Positions 1-6,441 of a stretch of 10,791 bases of DNA are shown here, piece after piece. Source of the stretch: Dehalococcoidia bacterium (lineage in GTDB: Bacteria; Chloroflexota; Dehalococcoidia; Lucifugimonadales; Lucifugimonadaceae); the NCBI GenBank assembly GCA_028278465.1, contig JANQEF010000184.1, positions 1 to 10,791 of the forward strand, written 5' to 3'. Position 1 is the first letter of the stretch. Every line of letters starts with the position of its first letter. The position numbers and the translations under genes are program-made. A model generated the notes under the pieces. The model did not search any database. It was not told where the DNA came from and was given only the letters and a program-made list of their open reading frames with translations.

Positions 1-37
1 GCCGTGATCCTGTAACGGCCGGGTAATTCTAGCCCCG

Positions 38-53
38 GACACTGTTCAGTGTC
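38..53. repeat. Perfect inverted repeat, operator-like
   Basis: GACACTG (38-44) and its exact reverse complement CAGTGTC (47-53) flank a 2-bp centre. A two-base centre is too tight for a stable RNA hairpin, so a dimeric DNA-binding protein site is a more natural reading than a terminator. No regulator gene is present in the window. It could also be chance. Confidence 0.4.
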
Positions 54-158
54 GGTTCACCGCCACAGTTGTTCGGGCGCCGTGGAACCTCTCGCCATCG
101 TGTGAGGTGGGTGGAAAAACACACTGGCAAATGCGGGTTACAGCGCGTGGTTCTCATC

Positions 159-188
159 TTGACGCTCGAATTTGGGGTGGTGTATCTT
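159..188 (+). promoter_or_regulatory. Candidate sigma70-type promoter (TTGACG-18-TATCTT)
   Basis: TTGACG at 159-164 is followed after 18 bp by TATCTT at 183-188. The -35 matches the TTGACA consensus at five of six positions and the -10 matches TATAAT at four of six. Transcription from here would give a leader of about 195 nt before the start codon at 392. A second -10-like hexamer, TATAAA at 295-300, lies closer but has no good -35. Confidence 0.35.
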
Positions 189-294
189 GGCTCCGGTGCC
201 GCAGGGATCAACGCGGCGCGCGCGAAGCGTGGATGGCACGTAAAATAATCGCAATTTGCACTCGGTCTGCGGGCAATGACCGTGGTCGAGCGCG

Positions 295-300
295 TATAAA
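295..300 (+). promoter_or_regulatory. Candidate -10 element TATAAA
   Basis: TATAAA stands out in GC-rich surroundings about 90 bp before the start at 392. No recognisable -35 lies 16-18 bp upstream. A short dyad GACC-GT-GGTC (278-287) sits where the spacer would be, which could make this a regulated or activator-dependent promoter. The call is weak. Confidence 0.25.
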
Positions 301-343
301 ACACCCTTAAATGCAGAAACTGGTAGGTCGTCCTGTGCAGGAT

Positions 344-386
344 CGGCCTCTAGAGAACGGAATAGCAAGCCGTTCGGCCGGGAGGC
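344..386 (+). promoter_or_regulatory. Foldable 5' leader overlapping the ribosome binding site
   Basis: An inner hairpin AACGG (356-360)/CCGTT (370-374) sits inside two mutually exclusive outer pairings. CGGCC (344-348) can pair with GGCCG (376-380), leaving the Shine-Dalgarno GGAGG (381-385) free. Alternatively GCCTC (346-350) can pair with GAGGC (382-386), which would mask it. This geometry suits translational control, but it matches no riboswitch class I recognise, and short GC-rich pairings arise easily by chance. Confidence 0.3.
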
Positions 387-391
387 AGCCC

Positions 392-1507
392 ATGCTAGGC
401 ACCGCAATCCCAAGGCGTTGGATCTTCTCCGTCGCTTTGGTGGGATTGGTAACTATCTTCGCCGTGGCGTACTCGGCCGTATGGTCCCCCGTGGCCAGCG
501 CTCACCCGGACGACACTGAAGGCTCTGCCGGTACAGGCAACACCACGCTGGCTGTGAAGACCGACGAGCAGACGCTGACAAGCGCGAGCACTCTGCCTGA
601 GGGCCTGACGCTTGTTGCGGGTAAGCAGACCCACGTTTCAGTCGACCTTATTGACGGGACCGACTCGATCAACAACGAGCTCGACTCCAGCGTCACCTAC
701 AGCTGGACTACGGTCGTGACTGGAATTGATGTTGTTGCCGGCGGATCCTCCAGGACCGCGGTCCTGGAGGCTAACTCGTCCGGCAAAGTTAAGCTGGAGA
801 TCACCCAGGTCCGTAAGAACGAGACCTGGAAGGTAACCCGCTTCATCGAGATCACAGTGGTTCCTGAGCCTGAGCAACAGCCTTCGGACCCCTTGCCAAC
901 CAACCCGCCGGGGCCGGTTCCGTCTGACATACCGAACGCTGACGGCGTGGCCGCACCCGAATCGTCCCTGAACCTTTCGCAGAACGGTAGTTCATTCCAG
1001 ATGCCGGTTGGCTCTCTTAGCGTATTCGCCGGCGTCCGGCTGGACGACGTTTCTGTTAGTAACTTGCCGTCGCCGCCTTCAGGGTTTGAACTTGGCAGCG
1101 CAGCCGTCGATGTCGTGTTTGTCGACACTGGCGGTAACGACCTGAACAACTTCTCGCTGCTTCGGGCCGGGACCGTCTGTCTGGACACTGCGCCAAGCGA
1201 CCTGGTCAACGGATTCGACAGGGTTAAGTTGCTGAAGTACAACTCTGGCCCGCAGCCGGTCGTCCTGAGTTCCACGTACAACATTCTCACCGGCCAGGTC
1301 TGCGCTTCGTCCACCACCTACTCGGTGTTTGCCATTGGCGTGCAGCAGGCGGTGACGCCTCCTCCGGACGGCGGTGGCCTGCCGGCGACAGGTGGCTGGA
1401 GCCCGACCAACAGCATGCTGATCCTCGCCGGACTGCTCGGTGTGGCGTTGATCGGCGGTGGTGCATTCACCCTGCGCAGGGCTAAGATCACTTCACGTCC
1501 CGACTAG
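392..1507 (+). CDS. Secreted surface protein with LPATG sortase-type anchor and predicted beta-sandwich domains
   Basis: Predicted exported, wall-anchored protein of 371 aa. The start at 392 is chosen because GGAGG (381-385) lies 6 bp upstream and the product then opens with a classic signal peptide: two Arg at 8-9, a hydrophobic core at about 10-31, and a likely ASA/H cleavage after residue 37. The in-frame ATG at 311 lacks a ribosome binding site. Residues about 40-160 look like an all-beta, Ig-like segment. A Pro-rich linker follows (about 158-188), then a second beta-rich domain (about 190-318) holding the mature protein's only two cysteines, C263 and C304, which may form a disulfide. The C-terminus has a PPP-DGGG linker, LPATG (330-334), a hydrophobic helix and an RRAK positive tail, the three parts of a sortase signal. 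No sortase is encoded in the window. The role is unknown; adhesion or envelope structure is plausible. The gene ends at its own terminator. Confidence 0.85.
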   Translation: MLGTAIPRRWIFSVALVGLVTIFAVAYSAVWSPVASAHPDDTEGSAGTGNTTLAVKTDEQTLTSASTLPEGLTLVAGKQTHVSVDLIDGTDSINNELDSSVTYSWTTVVTGIDVVAGGSSRTAVLEANSSGKVKLEITQVRKNETWKVTRFIEITVVPEPEQQPSDPLPTNPPGPVPSDIPNADGVAAPESSLNLSQNGSSFQMPVGSLSVFAGVRLDDVSVSNLPSPPSGFELGSAAVDVVFVDTGGNDLNNFSLLRAGTVCLDTAPSDLVNGFDRVKLLKYNSGPQPVVLSSTYNILTGQVCASSTTYSVFAIGVQQAVTPPPDGGGLPATGGWSPTNSMLILAGLLGVALIGGGAFTLRRAKITSRPD

Positions 1508-1532
1508 GCGTTAAGTGCCAGATCGAAATTCC

Positions 1533-1558
1533 GAGAGGGACCCGAACGGGTCCCTCTC
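1533..1558 (+). terminator. Strong hairpin terminator after the surface protein gene
   Basis: A perfect 11-bp stem, GAGAGGGACCC (1533-1543) with GGGTCCCTCTC (1548-1558), closes a GAAC tetraloop. It begins 26 bp after the stop codon and is followed by a short T-containing tail (TTAGTTAG). The tail is poorer in U than an ideal intrinsic terminator, but the stem is strong. It separates the surface protein gene from the gene at 1590, although partial read-through is possible. Confidence 0.85.
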
Positions 1559-1589
1559 TTAGTTAGAGTCGTATCCGGAGCGTCACCCT

Positions 1590-3236
1590 TTGACGGCAGG
1601 TGAGGCCACAGACGAATCAGGTCCACGCTCCCGCACCGTTGAGGCGCTGAAGCGGAGACCTGTGCTTCTCGCATGCGTATCGCTCTTCATGCTTGCCTTA
1701 GTCCTGTATGCGTTGACGATGGCGCCGGGGCTGACCTGGGAGAACGAAGGCGGCGACGGAGGCGACTTCCTCGCTGCGGCGCACACGTGGGGGATACCGC
1801 ATCCGACCGGCTATCCCACGTACATCGTGCTGATGCGCTCTTTCAGCGAGATCGTCTGGTTCGGTGACGAGGCATCACGGGCGAACCTGTTCTCCGCGCT
1901 CGCCGGCGCGCTCACGGTCCCCGTCTTCTTCCTGGCGGCGCGCAAGCTGCTGCTGAGGCTGCCTGTCGCCGACACACGCGGCCGGACGCTACCGTTCGCG
2001 GCGGCATTCATCACCGCGCTGGCCTTCGCCGCTTCGAACCTCCACTGGTCGCAGTCCACGATCACCGAGGTCTACACGCTCAACGCCCTGTTCGCGAGCC
2101 TGTTCATATGGCTTGCACTGATCGCACGGTCCAGGATCGACCGCGGCGAGACTTCCGTCGGTGTGCGCGCCTGGATGGCGCTGCTTTTGGGGTTTGCCTT
2201 CGGCAACCACGTCACCGTCAGCTTCGTCGCCGTGCCGTTCGGAGCCTGGGTGTACTGGCCGCTGGTACGGCGGGACGCCCGCGTCCTGCTTCGGGAGTGG
2301 CAACCGGTCGTCGGCCTGCTCGCCGGGCTTTCTATATACGTCTATGCGCCCATCGCATCGGCCCGAGACCCCGCGGTCAACTGGTTCTTCCCGGACAGCT
2401 TCGCCGGATTCCGGTCCATGGTCTCCGCATCGCTCTACCAGTCGTACCTGTTCGGGCTAGCGCCCGAAGCGTACGACGACCGGGTGATCGCGGCGTTCGA
2501 CCGCTGGCTCACGCAGTACACCGCTCTCGGGGCGATACTCGGCCTTGCCGGGATTTCGTTGCTATGGAGCCGGCAGGTGGGTTTCGCTGTTGCCGGCGGA
2601 GGCTCGGCGCTGGCCCTGCTGATCTACGCCATCACCTACAACTCGTTTGACTCGTACGTCTTCCTGATACCGGTCTTCATCGTGTTCGGTCTCTGGGTGG
2701 CCGCCGGACTGCTGAACCTCGCAGTCAGCCTGTTGACGCTTGCAGAGCGTGCCGGCGACGGCTGGTTCGGCCAGAACAGCAGGCGGATCGCGCCCGCAGT
2801 TATGGCCGCCGCAGTGATCGGGATGCCCGTCTGGTCGGTGGCGTTCAACTACGCGGGTATCGACATCAGCGACGACCGGGAGGCGAGCGAATATGCAGAA
2901 GACGCGATGGCCGCCGCAGGCCCGGGCGCCGTAGTGATCGCCGACGACATCCAGACCTTCGCCCTGTGGTACCAGTCGTTCGTTGTGCAACCTGAGCAGG
3001 ACGTTGCAGTCATCGCCACGTTCCTGCTCGCCTCAAACTGGTACTGGGAGCATATACAGCGCCAGTTCCCGGACCGGGTGCCGCAGGAGTATCTTCCCGG
3101 CACCAACCTGCGCTTGCGGTCGATCGCGGCCCACAACCTCGGCCTCAACCCGGTGTTCCTGACCGACGACGAAAACAGGTTCGCCGTCGACTTCGAACTG
3201 ACCGCGGACGGGCCACTGTGGCGGGTGGAAGGGTGA
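1590..3236 (+). CDS. DUF2723 family GT-C-type membrane protein (putative protein O-mannosyltransferase)
   Basis: A 548-aa polytopic membrane protein of the DUF2723 family. The first helix spans about 24-46. The following loop carries the family signature: acidic residues E53, D56 and D59, then GIPHPTGYP at 68-76. GT-C glycosyltransferases typically place catalytic acidic residues in this first outer loop and use lipid-phosphate sugar donors. About ten further hydrophobic segments follow to about residue 430, then a soluble C-terminal part of about 120 aa. The human member TMEM260 is a protein O-mannosyltransferase; activity and substrate of this bacterial protein are inferred. The start is TTG, with GGAG (1577-1580) 9 bp upstream. 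The next in-frame ATG (1689, residue 34) would cut into helix 1, so TTG is preferred. The upstream neighbour encodes an exported beta-domain protein that could be an acceptor. cofE follows after 73 bp on the same strand and may be co-transcribed. Confidence 0.85.
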   Translation: MTAGEATDESGPRSRTVEALKRRPVLLACVSLFMLALVLYALTMAPGLTWENEGGDGGDFLAAAHTWGIPHPTGYPTYIVLMRSFSEIVWFGDEASRANLFSALAGALTVPVFFLAARKLLLRLPVADTRGRTLPFAAAFITALAFAASNLHWSQSTITEVYTLNALFASLFIWLALIARSRIDRGETSVGVRAWMALLLGFAFGNHVTVSFVAVPFGAWVYWPLVRRDARVLLREWQPVVGLLAGLSIYVYAPIASARDPAVNWFFPDSFAGFRSMVSASLYQSYLFGLAPEAYDDRVIAAFDRWLTQYTALGAILGLAGISLLWSRQVGFAVAGGGSALALLIYAITYNSFDSYVFLIPVFIVFGLWVAAGLLNLAVSLLTLAERAGDGWFGQNSRRIAPAVMAAAVIGMPVWSVAFNYAGIDISDDREASEYAEDAMAAAGPGAVVIADDIQTFALWYQSFVVQPEQDVAVIATFLLASNWYWEHIQRQFPDRVPQEYLPGTNLRLRSIAAHNLGLNPVFLTDDENRFAVDFELTADGPLWRVEG

Positions 3237-3309
3237 GGTCGACAATACGAAAGCGAGCGCTCCGTGCAATGAACTTCGACCTGCCCAGGCCGACGACGGA
3301 AGGATCAAG

Positions 3310-4074
3310 ATGGCTTTAGCGCCACGTGGACTTAACGTCGTGCCGCTGACAGGCATCCCGTCCATACAGGCAGGCAACGACCTGCCGGCACTGCTCGCGG
3401 CCGCCATCTCGCGGAGCGACCACACGATGACGGCGAACGACATCCTGGTGGTCGCTCAGAAAGTGGTATCGAAAGCCGAAGGCGCCATGGTCGAGCTTGG
3501 CAGCGTCGAGCCGGGCGCCGAAGCGCTGAAGCTGGCCGAGCAGGTGGGCAAAGACTCACGGCTCATCGAACTGATACTCGCCAGTAGCGTGCGAGTCGTC
3601 CGCAGCGTTCCCGGCGTGCTCATCACCGAGACGCACCACGGACTGATCTGCGCCAACGCCGGCATCGACTCGTCGAACGCTCCCGGACCTGACACCGTGA
3701 TCCTGCTGCCTGAAGACCCCGACAGGTCGGCACAGCAGATCAGGGAAGGCATCGCCGCCCGGACAGGCGTGTCACCGGCCGTGGTGGTGTCAGACACCTT
3801 CAACCGGCCGTGGCGGCAGGGCAGCACCAACGTCGGCATCGGCACGGCAGGCTTTGTGCCGCTGGACGATGCGCGTGGCACGCCAGACGACGCCGGGAGG
3901 ATCCTGCAGGCAACGCTGGTGTCGATCGCGGACGAGGTCGCCGCCGCCGCTCAGCTGGTGATGGGCGAGACCGGTGGCGTTCCAGCCGCGATCGTCAGCG
4001 GACTGGAACTGGACGCAGCCGAAGTGGGGTCACAATCGCTGCTGCGAGACCCGGAGAGAGACCTGTTCAGGTAG
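3310..4074 (+). CDS. cofE: Coenzyme F420-0:L-glutamate ligase
   Basis: A 254-aa cytoplasmic enzyme, the usual length for stand-alone CofE. It adds L-glutamate to F420-0 with GTP and metal ions, forming the gamma-linked poly-glutamate tail of F420. Recognisable family blocks are VVAQKVVSKAEG near residues 47-58, the NAGIDSSN block near 115-122, a VSDTFNRPWRQG block near 160-171 followed by GIGTAGF, and LVMGETGG near 216-223. The DTF-RPWR form resembles the N-terminal ligase domain of actinobacterial FbiB more than archaeal CofE. The FbiB C-terminal nitroreductase-like domain is absent. GGAAGG at 3298-3303 lies 6 bp before the ATG and fixes the start. No other F420 gene (cofC, cofD, cofG/H) is in the window. 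It converges on the next minus-strand gene with a 12-bp gap and no obvious terminator between. Confidence 0.92.
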   Translation: MALAPRGLNVVPLTGIPSIQAGNDLPALLAAAISRSDHTMTANDILVVAQKVVSKAEGAMVELGSVEPGAEALKLAEQVGKDSRLIELILASSVRVVRSVPGVLITETHHGLICANAGIDSSNAPGPDTVILLPEDPDRSAQQIREGIAARTGVSPAVVVSDTFNRPWRQGSTNVGIGTAGFVPLDDARGTPDDAGRILQATLVSIADEVAAAAQLVMGETGGVPAAIVSGLELDAAEVGSQSLLRDPERDLFR

Positions 4075-4086
4075 GACGGGCAGGAG

Positions 4087-4311
4087 CTACTTGGACGCCT
4101 GTTTCTTGGCGTTGGCGTTCGGTGACTTGGTTCCGTACCAGGATGAGTACTCGAACGAGTTTCGGAACTCCTGGTCGATGCCGCAGCGCTTGCACTTGCC
4201 CTTGCTCACGGCGCCGTTCGGCGGCTCGATAACCCAGTGGTGAGTGCAGCCTCCATCCGCTTCGTCAGTCGTCGCCTCGGTCTTTTCAGATGCGGATGTA
4301 GCCTTCGCCAT
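4087..4311 (-). CDS. Small zinc-ribbon-like protein (CxxH...CxxC)
   Basis: A 74-aa protein of unknown function. A low-complexity Ala/Thr/Glu-rich start (1-20) leads to a compact core with C22-x-x-H25 followed by W26, the strongly patterned VIEPPNG (27-33), and C40-x-x-C43-G. It ends in a basic Asn/Ala/Lys-rich tail. The four Cys/His residues would suit one zinc ion. From memory, similar HWVIE-PPNG-CK-CG proteins of this size recur in Chloroflexota genomes as hypotheticals; a search is needed to confirm this. Small zinc ribbons often bind nucleic acid or partner proteins, but nothing here fixes a role. A purine-rich GAGAG stretch just upstream may serve as ribosome binding site. The 240-bp gap before it suggests its own promoter. 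Confidence 0.8.
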   Translation of the reverse strand: MAKATSASEKTEATTDEADGGCTHHWVIEPPNGAVSKGKCKRCGIDQEFRNSFEYSSWYGTKSPNANAKKQASK

Positions 4312-4551
4312 AGTCGCTCTCTTTACTGGTCTGGTGTCCGTGCCGAACTCGCAAATGTGAACGTTTTTCTGGAGCCCAACCCTTTAATTCTACCTGAAAA
4401 CGGCTGTTTTCGCCTCGGATAAGTGACGTTGATTTCGTTCGAGACGCGAGTTGCGGACGAAGGTGGTTTGACCGCGGGTGCGAGGAGGGTTCGCTGCAAG
4501 AGATGGATGGGTTCGGCGTTGCGGGATCGCCGTGACCCGAATGCGGGGCGT
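4312..4551 (-). promoter_or_regulatory. Upstream region of the zinc-ribbon gene with -10-like hexamer and dyad
   Basis: A 240-bp gap between two minus-strand genes. Read on the minus strand, TAGAAT (plus coordinates 4387-4392) is a reasonable -10, about 75 bp before the start codon. Just upstream of it, in the -35/-10 spacer, is a perfect dyad GAAAAC-N4-GTTTTC (4396-4411). No good -35 is visible. The position of the dyad suits an operator. The rest (4412-4551) shows no gene or clear structure. Confidence 0.35.
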
Positions 4552-4755
4552 TTAGGACTGAGACCCGCGGAAGCGCTTGAGGCCGGGGACTTCGCCTTCG
4601 ATGTAGCGGATCACCGCGATCATCAAGGGTGCCGCGATGACCAGGCTGACCAGGAATCCACCGCCTCCGCCGATCCACGAGCCGATGATCGACGGGATCA
4701 TGATCGCCAGCAGGATCAGCATCTGGTCTGTGAAGTCGTTGCGGAACCTTTGCAT
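4552..4755 (-). CDS. Small two-helix membrane protein
   Basis: A 67-aa protein that I do not recognise. A charged start (1-11) precedes two hydrophobic helices at about 12-28 and 34-51, joined by a short turn with five consecutive glycines (30-34). The tail is basic (KRFR). This is the profile of a small integral membrane protein with a hairpin topology. AGGA (plus-strand 4763-4766) lies 7 bp upstream of the ATG, supporting the start and the reality of the gene. It lies 104 bp downstream of cobQ on the same strand, so it may be read through from the cob operon. A TAGAAT hexamer at 4810-4815 could also give it its own promoter. A link to cobamide metabolism is not supported by anything in the protein. 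Confidence 0.65.
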   Translation of the reverse strand: MQRFRNDFTDQMLILLAIMIPSIIGSWIGGGGGFLVSLVIAAPLMIAVIRYIEGEVPGLKRFRGSQS

Positions 4756-4809
4756 CGGTCGTTCCTGTCCGGGGCGAGTTTGAGGCTGTGATCTGTCGGG
4801 CCTCGACCT

Positions 4810-4838
4810 ATTCTACGGGTAGTCGGAAGGCGAAGTTT
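4810..4838 (-). promoter_or_regulatory. Weak promoter candidate before the small membrane protein gene
   Basis: On the minus strand, TAGAAT (4810-4815) is preceded at 17 bp by AAACTT (4833-4838), a poor -35 match. The same -10 hexamer occurs ahead of the zinc-ribbon gene. It lies about 55 bp before the start at 4755. No convincing terminator separates it from cobQ; only a 5-bp stem CGGAA/TTCCG near 4824-4842 is seen. Confidence 0.2.
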
Positions 4839-4859
4839 TCCGATGACCGGGCGTGTTGC

Positions 4860-6392
4860 TCAACCGATGCCGGTGATATCGCGGATAAGGTCCATGTCCA
4901 GTGACTCCCGGACCACGCCGGCGAGGCGGTCGTACTCCTGCTCCATCGAGAACGGCCTGACGACCGGCGCTTCGAGTCCGAACCGATCGGCGACCGAGCT
5001 CAGCAACGGCTGCAGTATCTCCGGTGAGTCGAACAGCCCGTGGACGTAGCAGCCGAAAACCTGTCCATTCTCGCCCACCGCTCCGTCCGGCCTCCACACA
5101 CCGTCGCTTCGCGCGATCTCCAGCAGCGACTCCGCGTTCTCGCCATCCTCCGTACAGGTCTCACCGGAGTGGATCTCGTAACCCGTGCCAGTGGCATCGG
5201 CACGCAGCCCGGACACCGCGACGCCTGCCGCAACCCGTATCTGCACCCGTTGCGTCACCTTCTCTCGACTAAACACGGTGCTCACCGGCAGCAGTCCGAT
5301 GCCACGTTCAGAATCCGGCTCGCCACCGTCTGCGCCTTCGGGATCATCGAGCAGTTCGCCGAGCATCTGGTATCCGCCACAGATGCCGATCACCGTCGCT
5401 CCACGCTCCGCAGCAGCCATCACGCCCCGGTCTAGGCCGCGGCTCTTCATCCAGCGCAGATCGGCTACCGTGTGCTTCGTGCCGGGGATGATCACGATAT
5501 GAGCTTCAGCCAGCTCGGCAGGGTCCCGTGCGTATCTGATGCCCAGACCGGCTCGCGCCAGCGGATCGAAATCGTCGAAGTTCGAAATTCTTGGCAGCCG
5601 GATCACGGCGACCGACAGCGAGCCCGGCGCGCCCTGCCTCCGCAGAGCCATCTCACGCTCGAGCGACATCCCGTCCTCTTCACGTACCTGCAGGTCGGGG
5701 ATCATCGGCACTACGCCAGCCACGGGCACGCCGGTGCGCTCCTCGATCATCTGCGGCAAAGGGTCGAGTAGTGACCTGTCGCCCCGGAACTGGTTGATCA
5801 CCAACCCTTTCACCAGCGCACGCTCGTCAGGCCTGAGTAACTCCAGCGTGCCGAGCAGCGACGCGAACACGCCTCCGCGGTCGATGTCCGCAACCAGCAG
5901 CACCGGCGAGCCGCAGTGCAGCGCCATTTCCATATTGACGATGTCGCGGTCGCGCAGGTTCACCTCGGCTGGCGAGCCAGCGCCCTCCAGCACCACCAGC
6001 TCGTACGACGCCCTGAGCCGGTCCAACGCCGCCGTCGCCTCCGTCCACAGGGTCTCGCGGCCTTCATAGTAGGTACGCGCCTTGAAGCTGCCCTCGGGCT
6101 GGCCGTTGAGGACGACCTGCGACCTGCCGTCGCCCTCCGGCTTGAGCAGGATCGGGTTCATGTCGGCCGACGGCTCGATGCCCGCAGCCGCGGCCTGCAC
6201 CGCCTGTGATCGCCCCAGCTCAAGACCGTCCGGAGTCACGAAGGCGTTGTTCGACATGTTCTGGGCCTTGAACGGCGCCACGCGCAGGCCGTCCTGCATG
6301 AATATTCGGCACAACGCGGCCACCAGCGTGCTCTTGCCGACCGACGAGCCGGTCCCCTGGACCATCAGAGTCTTAGCGAGGCCACCGCTCAT
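4860..6392 (-). CDS. cobQ: Cobyric acid synthase (adenosylcobyrinate a,c-diamide amidotransferase)
   Basis: A 510-aa cytoplasmic amidotransferase that uses glutamine and ATP to amidate side chains b, d, e and g of adenosylcobyrinic acid a,c-diamide, giving adenosylcobyric acid. The N-terminal half is a dethiobiotin-synthetase-like ATPase with a P-loop, GTGSSVGKST, at 13-22, then KAQNMSNNAFVTPDG, where the family also has a strongly conserved block. The C-terminal half is a class I glutamine amidotransferase domain: the nucleophile is C338 in GICGGYQMLG and the catalytic His is H451 in CYVHGLFDS. Length and motifs are complete, so it looks functional. It starts 49 bp after cobO on the same strand, and the two are very likely one operon. 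The ribosome binding site is weak, and a 16-bp inverted repeat (6396-6411) occupies its place, so translational coupling or control is possible. The stop is at 4860-4862. Confidence 0.96.
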   Translation of the reverse strand: MSGGLAKTLMVQGTGSSVGKSTLVAALCRIFMQDGLRVAPFKAQNMSNNAFVTPDGLELGRSQAVQAAAAGIEPSADMNPILLKPEGDGRSQVVLNGQPEGSFKARTYYEGRETLWTEATAALDRLRASYELVVLEGAGSPAEVNLRDRDIVNMEMALHCGSPVLLVADIDRGGVFASLLGTLELLRPDERALVKGLVINQFRGDRSLLDPLPQMIEERTGVPVAGVVPMIPDLQVREEDGMSLEREMALRRQGAPGSLSVAVIRLPRISNFDDFDPLARAGLGIRYARDPAELAEAHIVIIPGTKHTVADLRWMKSRGLDRGVMAAAERGATVIGICGGYQMLGELLDDPEGADGGEPDSERGIGLLPVSTVFSREKVTQRVQIRVAAGVAVSGLRADATGTGYEIHSGETCTEDGENAESLLEIARSDGVWRPDGAVGENGQVFGCYVHGLFDSPEILQPLLSSVADRFGLEAPVVRPFSMEQEYDRLAGVVRESLDMDLIRDITGIG

Positions 6393-6395
6393 TCG

Positions 6396-6411
6396 GTCGT
6401 ACCCGTACGAC
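6396..6411. repeat. Inverted repeat directly before the cobQ start
   Basis: GTCGTAC (6396-6402) and GTACGAC (6405-6411) are perfect reverse complements around a CC centre. The repeat begins 4 bp upstream of the cobQ start codon in the cobO-cobQ spacer, where a ribosome binding site would sit. It may be a protein site, a small RNA structure affecting cobQ translation, or chance. Confidence 0.35.
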
Positions 6412-6441
6412 GTACATGCGCCTCAGCCGCTCGTCCTCGGC

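Larger units (their letters stand above)
1..391. other. Non-coding region upstream of the surface protein gene
   Basis: No convincing gene is visible here. Short open frames occur on both strands, but none has a good ribosome binding site or a recognisable product. The stretch contains a perfect 7+7 bp palindrome at 38-53, a 5-bp stem CCGGG/CCCGG at 19-38, sigma70-like hexamers at 159-188 and 295-300, a small dyad GACC-GT-GGTC at 278-287, and a foldable leader at 344-386. It most likely holds the promoter and 5' leader of the surface protein gene. The owner of the leftmost 100 bases is unknown because the upstream gene lies outside the window. Confidence 0.6.

Noticed and set aside
1..100. 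tRNA or other structured RNA gene at the left edge
   Set aside because: No T-arm GGTTCGA-type block or cloverleaf could be assembled; the visible symmetry is explained by short palindromes.
311..391. Earlier ATG at 311 as start of the surface protein
   Set aside because: It has no ribosome binding site and would put 27 non-signal-like residues before a standard signal peptide; the ATG at 392 has GGAGG at 6 bp spacing.
100..391. Cyclic-di-GMP or other known riboswitch in the surface protein leader
   Set aside because: I looked for the conserved GEMM-type blocks and did not find them. Only generic stems are present.
3212..3218. GCCACTG resembling the cobalamin riboswitch B12 box
   Set aside because: It lies within the 3' coding end of the DUF2723 gene, on the plus strand ahead of cofE, with none of the other conserved riboswitch elements.
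4423..4791. 122-codon plus-strand open frame
   Set aside because: It is antisense to the 67-aa membrane protein, has a low-complexity Asp/Arg-rich product, and lacks a ribosome binding site. The minus-strand frame has a Shine-Dalgarno and a coherent two-helix product.
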